A stretch of DNA of 8,470 bases from an uncultured Clostridia bacterium (lineage in GTDB: Bacteria; Bacillota; Clostridia; TANB77; CAG-508). Below are positions 1 through 6,323 of this stretch, piece by piece. How positions within the stretch are numbered: the stretch's first letter is position 1; each line of letters opens with the position of its first letter. The notes beneath the pieces were generated by a model. It worked only from the letters and a program-made list of their open reading frames with translations. It had not been told where the DNA came from and made no database searches. Made by a program: the position numbers and the translations under genes. The stretch spans positions 1-8,470 of the forward strand of contig CANQKB010000064.1 of assembly GCA_947624405.1 (NCBI GenBank), read 5' to 3'.

Positions 1-93
1 CATAAAAATTTTGCACTCAACTTCAGTGTATCCTTATTTTACATTTTTCATTCTCTTTTGTCAATATTTTTTTCAAAATTTAGATTTTAATTG

Positions 94-295
94 TGTTACA
101 GTTCAGCGAATTTTAGAAAAAGCCTGAAAATAGTTGTTTTGAAATGAACGCGTAAGCGACCAAACGAGCGAAGCGAGTGCGACTTGGAGCAATCGACATA
201 CTAAAATACAATTTGAAGATTGCGACACCAAGTGAATGTAAAAACAACTATTTTACAGGCTTTGCATTTATTTATATAAAAAATGTTACAGTTCA
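94..295. repeat. 12-bp direct repeat flanking a palindromic element
   Basis: TGTTACAGTTCA occurs at 94..105 and again, identically and in the same orientation, at 284..295. Between the copies lies the palindrome 119..263. The repeats do not abut the palindrome arms: gaps are about 13 bases on the left and 20 on the right. A simple target-site duplication is therefore not demonstrated, unless the mobile unit's true ends extend beyond the visible arms. The repeat could also be the outer end of the element itself, or remnants of two insertion sites. Confidence 0.6.
119..263. repeat. Long imperfect palindrome, MITE-like candidate
   Basis: The outer arms are 119..140 (starting AAAGCCTG and ending GTTGTTTT) and 241..263 (AAAACAAC...CAGGCTTT). 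They are reverse complements over 22 bases apart from one extra base in the right arm. A nested pair lies inside: 182..194 (ACTTGG..CAATC) and 218..233 (GATTG..CCAAGT), which share two paired blocks separated by unequal spacers. The stretch 150..181 is much richer in G+C than its surroundings and carries repeated GCGA/GCGAG units. No open reading frame is present. Folded as RNA on the minus strand, the element ends CAGGCTTTTT, so it may also end transcription from the rpoD operon. A non-autonomous transposon or dispersed structured repeat fits best; copy number elsewhere in the genome is unknown. Confidence 0.6.
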
Positions 296-342
296 CACCA
301 TAACTAGCTAAGCGTGGAAGAATGTTTTAAAATTTGCATTTT

Positions 343-642
343 TTAATCTTCTCTTTCCATACTTTCTTTTGTTGATTGAGGTTTTTCTTCTATCTTAGTT
401 TCAACCTTAGCTTGATTTACATCAACTACAATCTGTTGTGAAAAACCTCCTGCTCCACTACTTCCGTTCTTTTTTCTTCTATTAGTCATAAAATAATTTG
501 GAATAATCAATCTTATATTTTCATATGCCTTTTTAAATGCTTCACGCCTATCATTATCCTTATCTTTACTTATTATATCCTCAGGTGTAGTAATATCATC
601 TTCACTCAATAAATTCATTTTTTCATTATCTTTTTTTGACAT
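343..642 (-). CDS. Hypothetical 99-residue protein downstream of rpoD
   Basis: I do not recognise this protein. It is a short, highly charged, soluble-looking polypeptide with no signal peptide or membrane segment. Residues 1-35 are acidic and probably disordered. Residues 36-55 could form a helix (AFKKAYENIRLIIPNYF). A basic NRRKKNG patch follows at about 54-60, then a Gly/Ser linker and a Gln/Val-rich stretch (QQIVVDVNQ), and a charged tail. The start is well supported: GGAGG (648..652) sits five bases before ATG. The gene begins 46 bases after the rpoD stop on the same strand, so it is probably the last gene of the dnaG-rpoD transcript. A TATAAT-like hexamer at 681..686 and a small hairpin at 657..675 (TGTGG/CCACA) lie in the gap, but I see no good -35 box. 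Coding status is likely because of the ribosome site and position; function is unknown. Confidence 0.7.
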   Translation of the reverse strand: MSKKDNEKMNLLSEDDITTPEDIISKDKDNDRREAFKKAYENIRLIIPNYFMTNRRKKNGSSGAGGFSQQIVVDVNQAKVETKIEEKPQSTKESMERED

Positions 643-688
643 ATATACCTCCGTATTGTGGACTTTTTTACCACATTCATATTATACA

Positions 689-2083
689 TCAATTCATATA
701 ATCTCTTAATTTTTTACTACGACTTGGATGTCTTAACTTTCTAAGTGCCTTTGCTTCTATTTGTCTAATTCTCTCTCTTGTAACTTCAAAAACTTTGCCA
801 ACTTCTTCAAGAGTTCTTGCTTTTCCATCTTCTAAGCCAAATCTTAGTTTCAAAACCTTCGCTTCCCTTGGAGTTAATGTATTCATTACCTCTTCTAGCT
901 GTTCTTTTAATAATGTATATGCAGCCGAATCTTGAGGTGCAGGAGAATCATCATCAGGTATAAAATCACCCAAATGGCTATCATCCTCTTCTCCAATAGG
1001 TGTTTCAAGCGATACAGGATCTTGAGCAATTTTTTGTATTTCCATTACTCTATCTATTGGCATTTCTAGTTCTTTGGCTAACTCTTCTGGGGTTGGTTCA
1101 CGACCAAGTCTTTGAAGTAGATGTCTTGATGTACGTATCAATTTATTAATAGTTTCTACCATATGAACTGGAATTCTTATAGTTCTTGCTTGATCAGCTA
1201 TTGCTCTTGTTATAGCTTGTCTTATCCACCATGTAGCATAAGTACTAAATTTATATCCTTTTTCATAATCAAATTTTTCTACGGCCTTTATTAATCCCAT
1301 ATTTCCTTCTTGGATTAAATCTAAGAATAACATTCCTCTTCCTAAATATTTTTTAGCTATACTTACAACTAATCTTAAATTTGATTCAGCAAGTCTTTGC
1401 TTTGCTTCTTCATCTCCAGCCATTATTCTTTTTGCAAGTTCTAATTCCTCATCATATGTAAGAAGCTGTATTCTACCAATTTCTCTCAAATACATTCTTA
1501 CAGGATCATCTATATTGATTCCATCAAAATCACTAAGTGCAGCATCACTAATATCTACTTCCTCTATTGTTTCTAAATCGTCAATATCTGGTTCTACATC
1601 ATCAAAATCATCTTTTAGTAAATCTACGCCAATTTCTTCAAATGCATCAAATACTTTATCCATTTCATCTGGATTAACATCTTCAAGTTCTGAAGCTAAT
1701 TCTCCATAGGTCATACTTCCCTTTGCTTTTGCCTTTGATAATATTTTATCAACTTTTTCTTTATTAGTTAGTTTTTCGTTAGGATTATTTGCCTTAGTCT
1801 CATCATTTACACTCTCTTTATTTGTTTCTTCTTTTTTTGCATTTTTTAATGTTTTGGTATTTTCCACATTTTTTGTTTTTTTGGCTACAGATTCATTTTC
1901 ATCATTCTTTGATTTTTCCGTTTCTTCTGCAGTTTTATCTATTTTACTAACTTTCACTTCTTTTTTATTTTCTTTAGCGTTTTTAGATTTTTTCTCAGCT
2001 TTTTCTATTTTCTCTGTTTTGTTTGTTTTTTCTGCCTCTTGAACTTTAGATACTTTTTCTTCTTGTTCTTTTTTCATTTTCAC
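689..2083 (-). CDS. rpoD: RNA polymerase primary sigma factor (RpoD/SigA)
   Basis: Directs RNA polymerase to housekeeping promoters. Residues are numbered from an upstream ATG at 2089. A Lys/Glu-rich low-complexity extension covers about 1-108. Region 1.1-like sequence follows (about 110-158, with SMTYGELASEL), then an acidic linker. Region 1.2 is DDPVRMYLREIG (194-205). Region 2 spans about 235-308 and includes DLIQEGNMGLIKAVEKFD and the promoter-melting/-10 segment YKFSTYATWWIRQAITRA. Region 3 follows, and region 4.2 is VTRERIRQIEAKALRKLR (436-453). The domain set is complete and ends in the usual RSKKLRDYM. At about 464 residues it is roughly 90 longer than Bacillus subtilis SigA, owing to the N-terminal extension. 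I prefer the GTG start at 2083: AAAGGA (2090..2095) lies six bases upstream, whereas it abuts the ATG at 2089. ATG at 2077 is a third option. The gene follows dnaG by 67 bases on the same strand. Confidence 0.97.
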   Translation of the reverse strand: MKMKKEQEEKVSKVQEAEKTNKTEKIEKAEKKSKNAKENKKEVKVSKIDKTAEETEKSKNDENESVAKKTKNVENTKTLKNAKKEETNKESVNDETKANNPNEKLTNKEKVDKILSKAKAKGSMTYGELASELEDVNPDEMDKVFDAFEEIGVDLLKDDFDDVEPDIDDLETIEEVDISDAALSDFDGINIDDPVRMYLREIGRIQLLTYDEELELAKRIMAGDEEAKQRLAESNLRLVVSIAKKYLGRGMLFLDLIQEGNMGLIKAVEKFDYEKGYKFSTYATWWIRQAITRAIADQARTIRIPVHMVETINKLIRTSRHLLQRLGREPTPEELAKELEMPIDRVMEIQKIAQDPVSLETPIGEEDDSHLGDFIPDDDSPAPQDSAAYTLLKEQLEEVMNTLTPREAKVLKLRFGLEDGKARTLEEVGKVFEVTRERIRQIEAKALRKLRHPSRSKKLRDYMN

Positions 2084-2090
2084 TATCATT

Positions 2091-2142
2091 CCTTTCTAAG
2101 GCACAAATTAAGTTTGAAAAACTTCTCAACTTTTCAAAACTT
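2091..2142 (-). promoter_or_regulatory. Hairpin-containing dnaG-rpoD intergenic leader
   Basis: On the transcribed strand AAGTTTTGAAAA (2131..2142) and TTTTTCAAACTT (2110..2121) pair with one bulged base around a nine-base loop. A shorter alternative, AAGTTT/AAACTT, uses only the proximal part (2110..2124). The stem is A+T-rich and has no terminal T-run, so it looks more like an RNA-processing or attenuation site than a strong terminator. In the E. coli macromolecular-synthesis operon the dnaG-rpoD junction is a site of RNA processing, which makes such a role plausible here but unproven. The downstream part resembles the dnaG leader at 3952..3990. Confidence 0.4.
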
Positions 2143-2150
2143 CAACCTCA

Positions 2151-3941
2151 TTAATTTAACATAACTAATTTTTTGCTTATATCTCTAAGTCTACCTTCTA
2201 TCTCTTTTGCTTCTTCTACTTTTAATCCACCTAATGCCAATTTTTTTAGTATATTTGCTTTTTCTTCTCTAAGTCTTTCTTTAGCAAAGTTTTTTATTAA
2301 ATCATCAACAGCTTTTTCTGTCTGTGTTATATCTTCTTCTTTTGATAATATGTATGTTATATGACTTATAAGTTCTTCGTCATTCTCAAAAAGTCCTATT
2401 ATATTACTAATATCTCCTTTTTCTAATTCTTCATACAATACTTTTGCAATTTTTTTATTTTGTTCGTTTTTAAAATCATCTGGAGATATATGTTCCTTTA
2501 TTTTTTTATATACTTCTCCTGTATCATCATTTATGAGTAACCATATAATAAGGTTTTCGCGAGATGTATTTACAGTTGTATCTTCTTTTTTGGTACCCTT
2601 TTCAACTTTAATAACAGGAGTTTGTCTTTCTAAAACTTTTTCACTTTTCGTATTTGCATATTCTAATTTGTTAAGCTCAGCTATAATAGCTTCTTTTGAT
2701 ATATCATATGTTTCTGCAATTTTGTCAATATATACTTCTTTTTCAAAAGTATTCTTCATTTTTGAAAGTATTTTACAAATCTCATTCAAAAATTTTATTT
2801 TATCATTTACTTGATTCAAATCTAAATTTTTCTTTATATTTTTTATTTTAAATTCTACAAATGATATAGCATTTTTAACATATATATCAAATTTGCCACT
2901 TCCATATTTTATAACAAATTCATCTGGATCCTTGGCACCTTCTAACTGCAATACTCTAATATCATACCCAAGACTTTGTACAATATCCAAACCTCTCATT
3001 GTCGCACCTTGTCCAGCTTCATCAGTATCATATCCTATTATTATCTTTGATTTATATCTTTTTAAAAGCCTTCCTTGAGCTTCTGTAAGTGCTGTACCTA
3101 GCGATGCAACAGCATTATCAATTCCTCTCTGATGTAGTGAAACAGCATCCATATATCCTTCTACCATAATCACAAAATCTTTTTTAGTTTTTTTGGCTAT
3201 ATTTAATGCATATAAATTTCTGCCCTTGTTGTAACATATTGTGTCTGGTGAATTTATATATTTAGGCTTTGAATCATCTAACGCTCGTCCCCCAAATGCA
3301 ATTACTCTATCTTTAACATCTATTATAGGAAACATCAATCTCCTTTTAAATGCATCATTTATAATTCCATTGTTCGATTTTAAAACAAGTCTTGATGCGA
3401 AAATTGCCTCATCATCAAATCCTTGTTTCTTTAGTGCTTTATATAATTCATCAAAATTACATGAATAACCTATTAAAAACTTTTTAAGTGTTGCATTATC
3501 CATTCGTCTTTTTTTTACATATTCTTGAGCCTCTTTCGCATTAGCTCCATATAGATTTTGGTGATAAAAATCTGCCGTAAATTTATTTATCTCAAAAACT
3601 TTTTCTCGCAAAGCAATCCTTTTTTGTTCTTCTTCACTTACCTGTATCTTGGGTAATTGAATATTCGCTCTATCTGCAAGTATTTCTATTGCATCTGTAA
3701 AATTAATATTTTCGATTTTTTGGACAAATCCTATTACATCTCCACCTACGCCACATCCAAAGCAATGAAATATTTGCTTAGATTCAGAAACGAAAAAAGA
3801 CGGTGATTTTTCATTATGAAAAGGGCATAATCCTGTATAGTTTCTGCCACTTCTTTTTAGCGATACATATTGTGAAACTATATCCACTATATTAATATTA
3901 GCTTTAATGTCCGTGATTAATCCGCTTTCATATAACGCCAT
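2151..3941 (-). CDS. dnaG: DNA primase DnaG
   Basis: Synthesises the short RNA primers that start DNA replication, working with the replicative helicase at the fork. The 596-residue length is normal for the family. An N-terminal CHC2-type zinc ribbon is visible, with ligands C39, H42, C60 and C63 (CPFHNEKSPSF then HCFGCG). The RNA polymerase core includes the basic motif around 226-246 (PKYINSPDTICYNKG). The TOPRIM fold carries the metal-binding glutamate in VEGYMDA (E261) and the acidic pair in GYDTDEAG (D305, D307), followed by KDPDEF at 337-342. The C-terminal part from about 455 is the helical helicase-binding domain, which diverges in sequence as usual. All key residues are intact. Start: ATG at 3941 with AAAGGG about eleven bases upstream, a rather long spacing. 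It precedes rpoD on the same strand, the conserved macromolecular-synthesis arrangement, here without rpsU upstream. Confidence 0.97.
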   Translation of the reverse strand: MALYESGLITDIKANINIVDIVSQYVSLKRSGRNYTGLCPFHNEKSPSFFVSESKQIFHCFGCGVGGDVIGFVQKIENINFTDAIEILADRANIQLPKIQVSEEEQKRIALREKVFEINKFTADFYHQNLYGANAKEAQEYVKKRRMDNATLKKFLIGYSCNFDELYKALKKQGFDDEAIFASRLVLKSNNGIINDAFKRRLMFPIIDVKDRVIAFGGRALDDSKPKYINSPDTICYNKGRNLYALNIAKKTKKDFVIMVEGYMDAVSLHQRGIDNAVASLGTALTEAQGRLLKRYKSKIIIGYDTDEAGQGATMRGLDIVQSLGYDIRVLQLEGAKDPDEFVIKYGSGKFDIYVKNAISFVEFKIKNIKKNLDLNQVNDKIKFLNEICKILSKMKNTFEKEVYIDKIAETYDISKEAIIAELNKLEYANTKSEKVLERQTPVIKVEKGTKKEDTTVNTSRENLIIWLLINDDTGEVYKKIKEHISPDDFKNEQNKKIAKVLYEELEKGDISNIIGLFENDEELISHITYILSKEEDITQTEKAVDDLIKNFAKERLREEKANILKKLALGGLKVEEAKEIEGRLRDISKKLVMLN

Positions 3942-3951
3942 CTTTATAGTA

Positions 3952-3990
3952 TCCCTTTCTCAGGCTTAAATTAAGTTCTTACAAACTTAC
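3952..3990 (-). promoter_or_regulatory. dnaG 5' leader motif shared with rpoD
   Basis: Read on the transcribed strand, this leader holds TAAGTT...AACTTA (3972..3989), able to form a six-base stem, followed by AATTTAAGCCTGAGAAAGGG. The rpoD leader has AAGTTT..AAACTT followed by AATTTGTGCCTTAGAAAGG in the same position before its start codon. The match includes the ribosome site and about 30 bases upstream of it. This could be a common operator, a translational control hairpin or a small duplicated leader; the sequence cannot decide. Confidence 0.4.
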
Positions 3991-4007
3991 ACCTTTTTAT
4001 ACTCTAT

Positions 4008-4035
4008 ATTATATTATTCGACAGATAAATCTCAA
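4008..4035 (-). promoter_or_regulatory. Candidate sigma-A promoter of dnaG-rpoD
   Basis: On the minus strand TTGAGA (4030..4035) is followed after 16 bases by TATAAT (4008..4013), one mismatch from consensus in the -35 box and a perfect -10. It would start transcription near 4001, leaving a leader of about 60 bases before dnaG that contains the shared motif. No terminator is visible between glmM and this promoter, so read-through from glmM remains possible. Confidence 0.55.
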
Positions 4036-4062
4036 ATCCTTCTTTATATTATGTAAATAACT

Positions 4063-4926
4063 TTACGCTAATTTTTCTTCGATTAAATCAGCTAACTCTC
4101 TAGCCTTTTTCTCAATATATTTTTGTTCTTCCCCTTCAATCATTACTCTAACCAAGCTTTCTGTACCAGATGCCCTAATCAAGACTCTTCCATTTCCACT
4201 AAATTCATTTTCTAAATCTTGAATTGCCTTTTTTATTTCTTCATTTTCTTCATATTTATACTTCATTTTTGAATTTACTTTTGCATTTATTAAAACTTGT
4301 GGATATATTTTAATTATTTTACTTAAATTTGATAATTTTTCTTTATTCTTTAACATTATCACTATTAAAAGTAATGATGTTAATATACCATCTCCCGTTG
4401 GATTATAATCTAATAATATAATGTGACCAGATTGCTCTCCACCTAAATTATATCCAGCTTCTATCATTTTTTCTAATACATATCTATCTCCTACTTTTGT
4501 TTGTTTTAATTCAATTCCATTTTCCTTTGCAAACTTACTTAATCCCAAATTACTCATAACAGTTGCTACAAATGTATTATTACTTAATTTTTCACTTTCC
4601 TTTAAATATTTTGAAAATATAGCAAGTATTATATCTCCATCTATCATGTTGCCTTTTTCATCAACTGCCAAGCACCTATCTCCATCTCCATCATAGGCAA
4701 TTCCCAAGTTCAACTTATTATCTACAACGTATTTTGCAATTTTTTCTATATGAGTAGAACCACAATTCTCGTTGATGTTTACCCCATTTGGAGCATTATT
4801 TATTATCTTATATTTTATACCTAATTTTTTGAAAATTTCCTCTGCTACCTTATATGTTGCACCATTTGCCGTATCAATTCCGGATAGTAAAATCTTTTGT
4901 GAGATTTTCTTTAATTTCTTTTTCAA
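4063..4926 (-). CDS. glmM: GlmM C-terminal fragment (domains 2-4)
   Basis: Numbered from the TTG at 4926, this frame carries the domain 2 opening GIDTANGATYK (16-26), the magnesium loop YDGDGDR (78-84), the sugar-specificity loop GGEQSGH (162-168) and the phosphate-binding loop RASGTESLVR (251-260). It therefore holds everything in GlmM except domain 1. The first fifteen or so residues (Lys-rich) are out-of-frame sequence rather than native protein. TTG at 4926 has GAAAGG five bases upstream (4932..4937), so independent translation of this half cannot be excluded, though it is not the expected arrangement. Confidence 0.75.
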   Translation of the reverse strand: MKKKLKKISQKILLSGIDTANGATYKVAEEIFKKLGIKYKIINNAPNGVNINENCGSTHIEKIAKYVVDNKLNLGIAYDGDGDRCLAVDEKGNMIDGDIILAIFSKYLKESEKLSNNTFVATVMSNLGLSKFAKENGIELKQTKVGDRYVLEKMIEAGYNLGGEQSGHIILLDYNPTGDGILTSLLLIVIMLKNKEKLSNLSKIIKIYPQVLINAKVNSKMKYKYEENEEIKKAIQDLENEFSGNGRVLIRASGTESLVRVMIEGEEQKYIEKKARELADLIEEKLA

Positions 4927-5431
4927 AAATACCTTTCAAAAATTCTATATATTCTTCCGCAAGCCATTCTTTATTTTCAGAAATTCCTATTTTATCTCCT
5001 GGCATAGAAACTTTATTTATTTTCTCAAAATTTTCCATTGCCTCTTCGATTTCTTCCTCTAGCTCATCCGCAATTTTAGTTCCTTTATTGCTGAAAAATT
5101 TTATTCCATTGTATTCATATGGATTATGAGACGCCGAAATAACCACACCTACATCAGCCTTCATTTTTCTTGTTAAATATGCCACTGCCGGAGTAGGTAT
5201 TACTCCTAAATTTATTACATTAGCACCATAACTTAAAAATCCTGCATTCATACTACTTTCAATCAAACTTCCTGAAATTCTAGTATCCTTTCCAATTAGT
5301 ATTAATGGCTTATTTTTTGTATATTTTGAAAAGACATAAGCACCTGCTTTTGCAACTTTATATACAAATTCCGGAGTTAACTCACTCCCTGCAATACGCC
5401 TTATTCCATCAGTTCCAAAATACTTTCTCAT
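4874..5431 (-). CDS. glmM: GlmM N-terminal fragment (domain 1)
   Basis: This 185-residue frame begins MRKYFGTDGIRR, the canonical phosphohexomutase opening. It contains the active-site phosphoserine loop VVISASHNPYEYNGIKFFS, with the catalytic serine at residue 101. It runs through the end of domain 1, then shifts into about ten unrelated residues (ending KDFTIRN) before TGA. Alone it lacks the metal-binding, sugar-binding and phosphate-binding loops and should not be an active mutase. Confidence 0.8.
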   Translation of the reverse strand: MRKYFGTDGIRRIAGSELTPEFVYKVAKAGAYVFSKYTKNKPLILIGKDTRISGSLIESSMNAGFLSYGANVINLGVIPTPAVAYLTRKMKADVGVVISASHNPYEYNGIKFFSNKGTKIADELEEEIEEAMENFEKINKVSMPGDKIGISENKEWLAEEYIEFLKGIFEKEIKENLTKDFTIRN

Positions 5432-5505
5432 ATACTTCCTCCTTTTATAATGGATCATTATTTAATTGTATTTTAAAATTTTACATATTATTACAAAAAA
5501 TTTAA

Positions 5506-5527
5506 GACGTCCAATTACTTGGGCGTC
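5506..5527 (-). terminator. Rho-independent terminator of the carD-like gene
   Basis: On the minus strand GACGCCCAA and TTGGACGTC form a nine-base stem with one C-A mismatch around a GTAA tetraloop (GNRA type), followed by TTAAATTTTTT. It begins 20 bases after the carD stop codon. The plus-strand RNA would pair fully (G-U in place of C-A) but is not followed by a good T-run. It separates carD from glmM transcription. Confidence 0.75.
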
Positions 5528-5546
5528 CATATGTTTTGTATAGTTA

Positions 5547-6116
5547 TTATCCCACTACACTATCACTTTCTCCATCGAAAGGGATAAATTTATTTACTTC
5601 AGCAGTATCTCCAATGTTCTCAACTTTGAATGTTTTGAAAGAATTTGAAATTTTTTGTTCTACTAAATTTTCAACAACATCTTGTTCTTCATTTTCTACA
5701 AGTGCAAGTTCGCTAACTAAAATTTGCTTTGCATTTGTAAGCATTTTCTTTTCTCCTGTAGAAAGTCCTTTTTCTTTTTGTTTAAGACTTAAATTTCTAA
5801 CAACATCTGCTACTTCGTATATATCTCCTGTTTTCATTTTGTCCATATTTTCTCTATATCTTTTGTTCCAATTCATCTCTGTTTGTGTTTCGTTCTCACT
5901 TAAAATGTTAAATACTTTTTCTGCTTGAGATTTATCTATTATATTTCTTATTCCTACTTTTTCTGCTTGTACTGTTGGTATCATTACTTTAACTTCTCCA
6001 GGCATTTTAATAATGTAATAAGCCTGCTTTTCACCTAAAATATCTTTTTCCTCAATTGCATCAATAGTTCCCGCACCATGCATTGGATAAACTATAAAAT
6101 CCCCTACGTTGAACAT
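5547..6116 (-). CDS. CarD/CdnL-family RNA polymerase-binding regulator
   Basis: CarD-family proteins bind the RNA polymerase beta subunit and the upstream edge of the transcription bubble, stabilising open complexes at rRNA and other housekeeping promoters. The 189-residue protein starts MFNVGDFIVYPMHGAGTI, the typical RNA polymerase-interacting beta domain (about 1-60). A helical C-terminal domain follows, with the family signature NWNKRYRENMDKMKTGD, including the conserved tryptophan W83 that wedges at the -10 element, and GLSTGEKKMLTNAKQIL. An acidic tail of about 45 residues (145-189) extends beyond the usual end near 160. The start is ATG at 6116, with GAGGA nine bases upstream; an in-frame GTG at 6134 overlaps the ribosome-site region and is rejected. 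The gene has its own promoter and terminator, so it appears monocistronic, upstream of glmM. Confidence 0.93.
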   Translation of the reverse strand: MFNVGDFIVYPMHGAGTIDAIEEKDILGEKQAYYIIKMPGEVKVMIPTVQAEKVGIRNIIDKSQAEKVFNILSENETQTEMNWNKRYRENMDKMKTGDIYEVADVVRNLSLKQKEKGLSTGEKKMLTNAKQILVSELALVENEEQDVVENLVEQKISNSFKTFKVENIGDTAEVNKFIPFDGESDSVVG

Positions 6117-6161
6117 AAACACACTTCCTCTCACGTCATTAAAGATTTTTTCGACATATCT

Positions 6162-6190
6162 ATTATACTATATTTTTCCAAAAAAGTCAA
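6162..6190 (-). promoter_or_regulatory. Near-consensus promoter of the carD-like gene
   Basis: Minus strand TTGACT (6185..6190), a 17-base spacer, then TATAAT (6162..6167). This is one base from ideal and lies about 46 bases from the chosen start codon. The A+T-rich bases 6191..6219 directly upstream could act as an UP element. The proposed left end of the mobile element begins only 30 bases beyond the -35 box. Confidence 0.8.
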
Positions 6191-6219
6191 AGGTTATCTT
6201 TTAATTTTCTATGCAAATT

Positions 6220-6233
6220 GTTACTAGATAATA
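6220..6233 (+). repeat. Left terminal inverted repeat (proposed)
   Basis: GTTACTAGATAATA is identical to the reverse complement of 8457..8470. After a two-base offset (GA) both ends continue inward with a T-run. The outer flank is TGCAAATT (6212..6219), the predicted target duplication. By rough estimate, a chance 14-base inverted match bracketing the transposase within these two short flanks is unlikely. Confidence 0.6.
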
Positions 6234-6261
6234 GATTTTTTTCAAAAAACTCATAAAATGA

Positions 6262-6290
6262 TTGATATAATTATATTTTTCTTGTATAAT
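6262..6290 (+). promoter_or_regulatory. Consensus-like promoter for the acidic ORF
   Basis: TTGATA (6262..6267), a 17-base spacer and TATAAT (6285..6290) form a strong sigma-A promoter on the plus strand, with an expected start near 6297. It lies inside the proposed element, 29 bases from its left end, and drives the gene at 6324. Confidence 0.75.
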
Positions 6291-6323
6291 TGTATTAGTT
6301 CGATTTAGGGAGAAAATAATTAT

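Larger units (their letters stand above)
1..342. other. Non-coding left flank downstream of the rpoD operon
   Basis: I see no credible gene on either strand in this stretch. Its first 93 bases are plain A+T-rich sequence in which I recognise nothing. From 94 to 295 it holds a direct repeat enclosing a long palindrome, described separately. Bases 296..342 lie immediately after the stop codon of the 99-residue gene and show no compact GC-rich terminator. The nearest candidate for ending operon transcription is the palindrome, whose minus-strand right arm runs into five T residues. Confidence 0.6.
4063..5431 (-). pseudogene. glmM: glmM, phosphoglucosamine mutase, single frameshift
   Basis: GlmM interconverts glucosamine-6-phosphate and glucosamine-1-phosphate, the step that feeds UDP-GlcNAc and peptidoglycan synthesis. 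Both halves of a full-length protein are present on the same strand but in different frames, overlapping at 4874..4926. Removing one base in the run TTTT at 4895..4898 (AAAA on the coding strand) joins the frames as ..ENLTKILLSGIDTANGATYK.., which matches the family's normal domain 1/2 junction. The restored protein would be about 455 residues, the usual size. Every signature motif is intact on either side, so the lesion is either very recent or a sequence/assembly error. The true start is ATG at 5431, six bases after GGAGG in AAAGGAGGAAGTAT; the upstream in-frame ATG at 5458 lacks such a site. GlmM is normally essential, which argues for an error or a second copy. Confidence 0.85.

Noticed and set aside
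150..181. GCGA-rich repeats as a CRISPR array
   Set aside because: The units are only 4-6 bases, irregular, without spacers of constant length and with no cas genes nearby.
94..295. The 12-bp direct repeat as a clean target-site duplication of the palindrome
   Set aside because: The repeats stand 13 and 20 bases away from the palindrome arms, so they do not abut it; kept only as a flanking repeat.
657..686. Separate promoter for the 99-residue gene (TATAAT at 681..686)
   Set aside because: There is no acceptable -35 box at the right distance, and the 46-base gap to rpoD favours co-transcription.
1515..2042. Open frames on the plus strand opposite rpoD, rich in Ser and Phe
   Set aside because: They mirror the Lys/Glu- and Asp-rich coding sequence of rpoD, have no ribosome sites and encode low-complexity sequence; they are shadows.
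4874..4926. Programmed frameshifting in glmM
   Set aside because: I see no slippery heptamer with a stimulatory structure, and GlmM is not known to use recoding. A one-base insertion or sequence error explains the data more simply.
5432..5458. Upstream ATG at 5458 as the glmM start
   Set aside because: It adds MIHYKRRKY before the canonical MRKYFGTDG, and the strong ribosome site lies after it, directly serving ATG at 5431.
5536..5928. 130-residue plus-strand frame opposite the carD-like gene
   Set aside because: It lies opposite a gene with clear family motifs, promoter and terminator. Its Ser/Phe-rich translation is typical of an antisense shadow.
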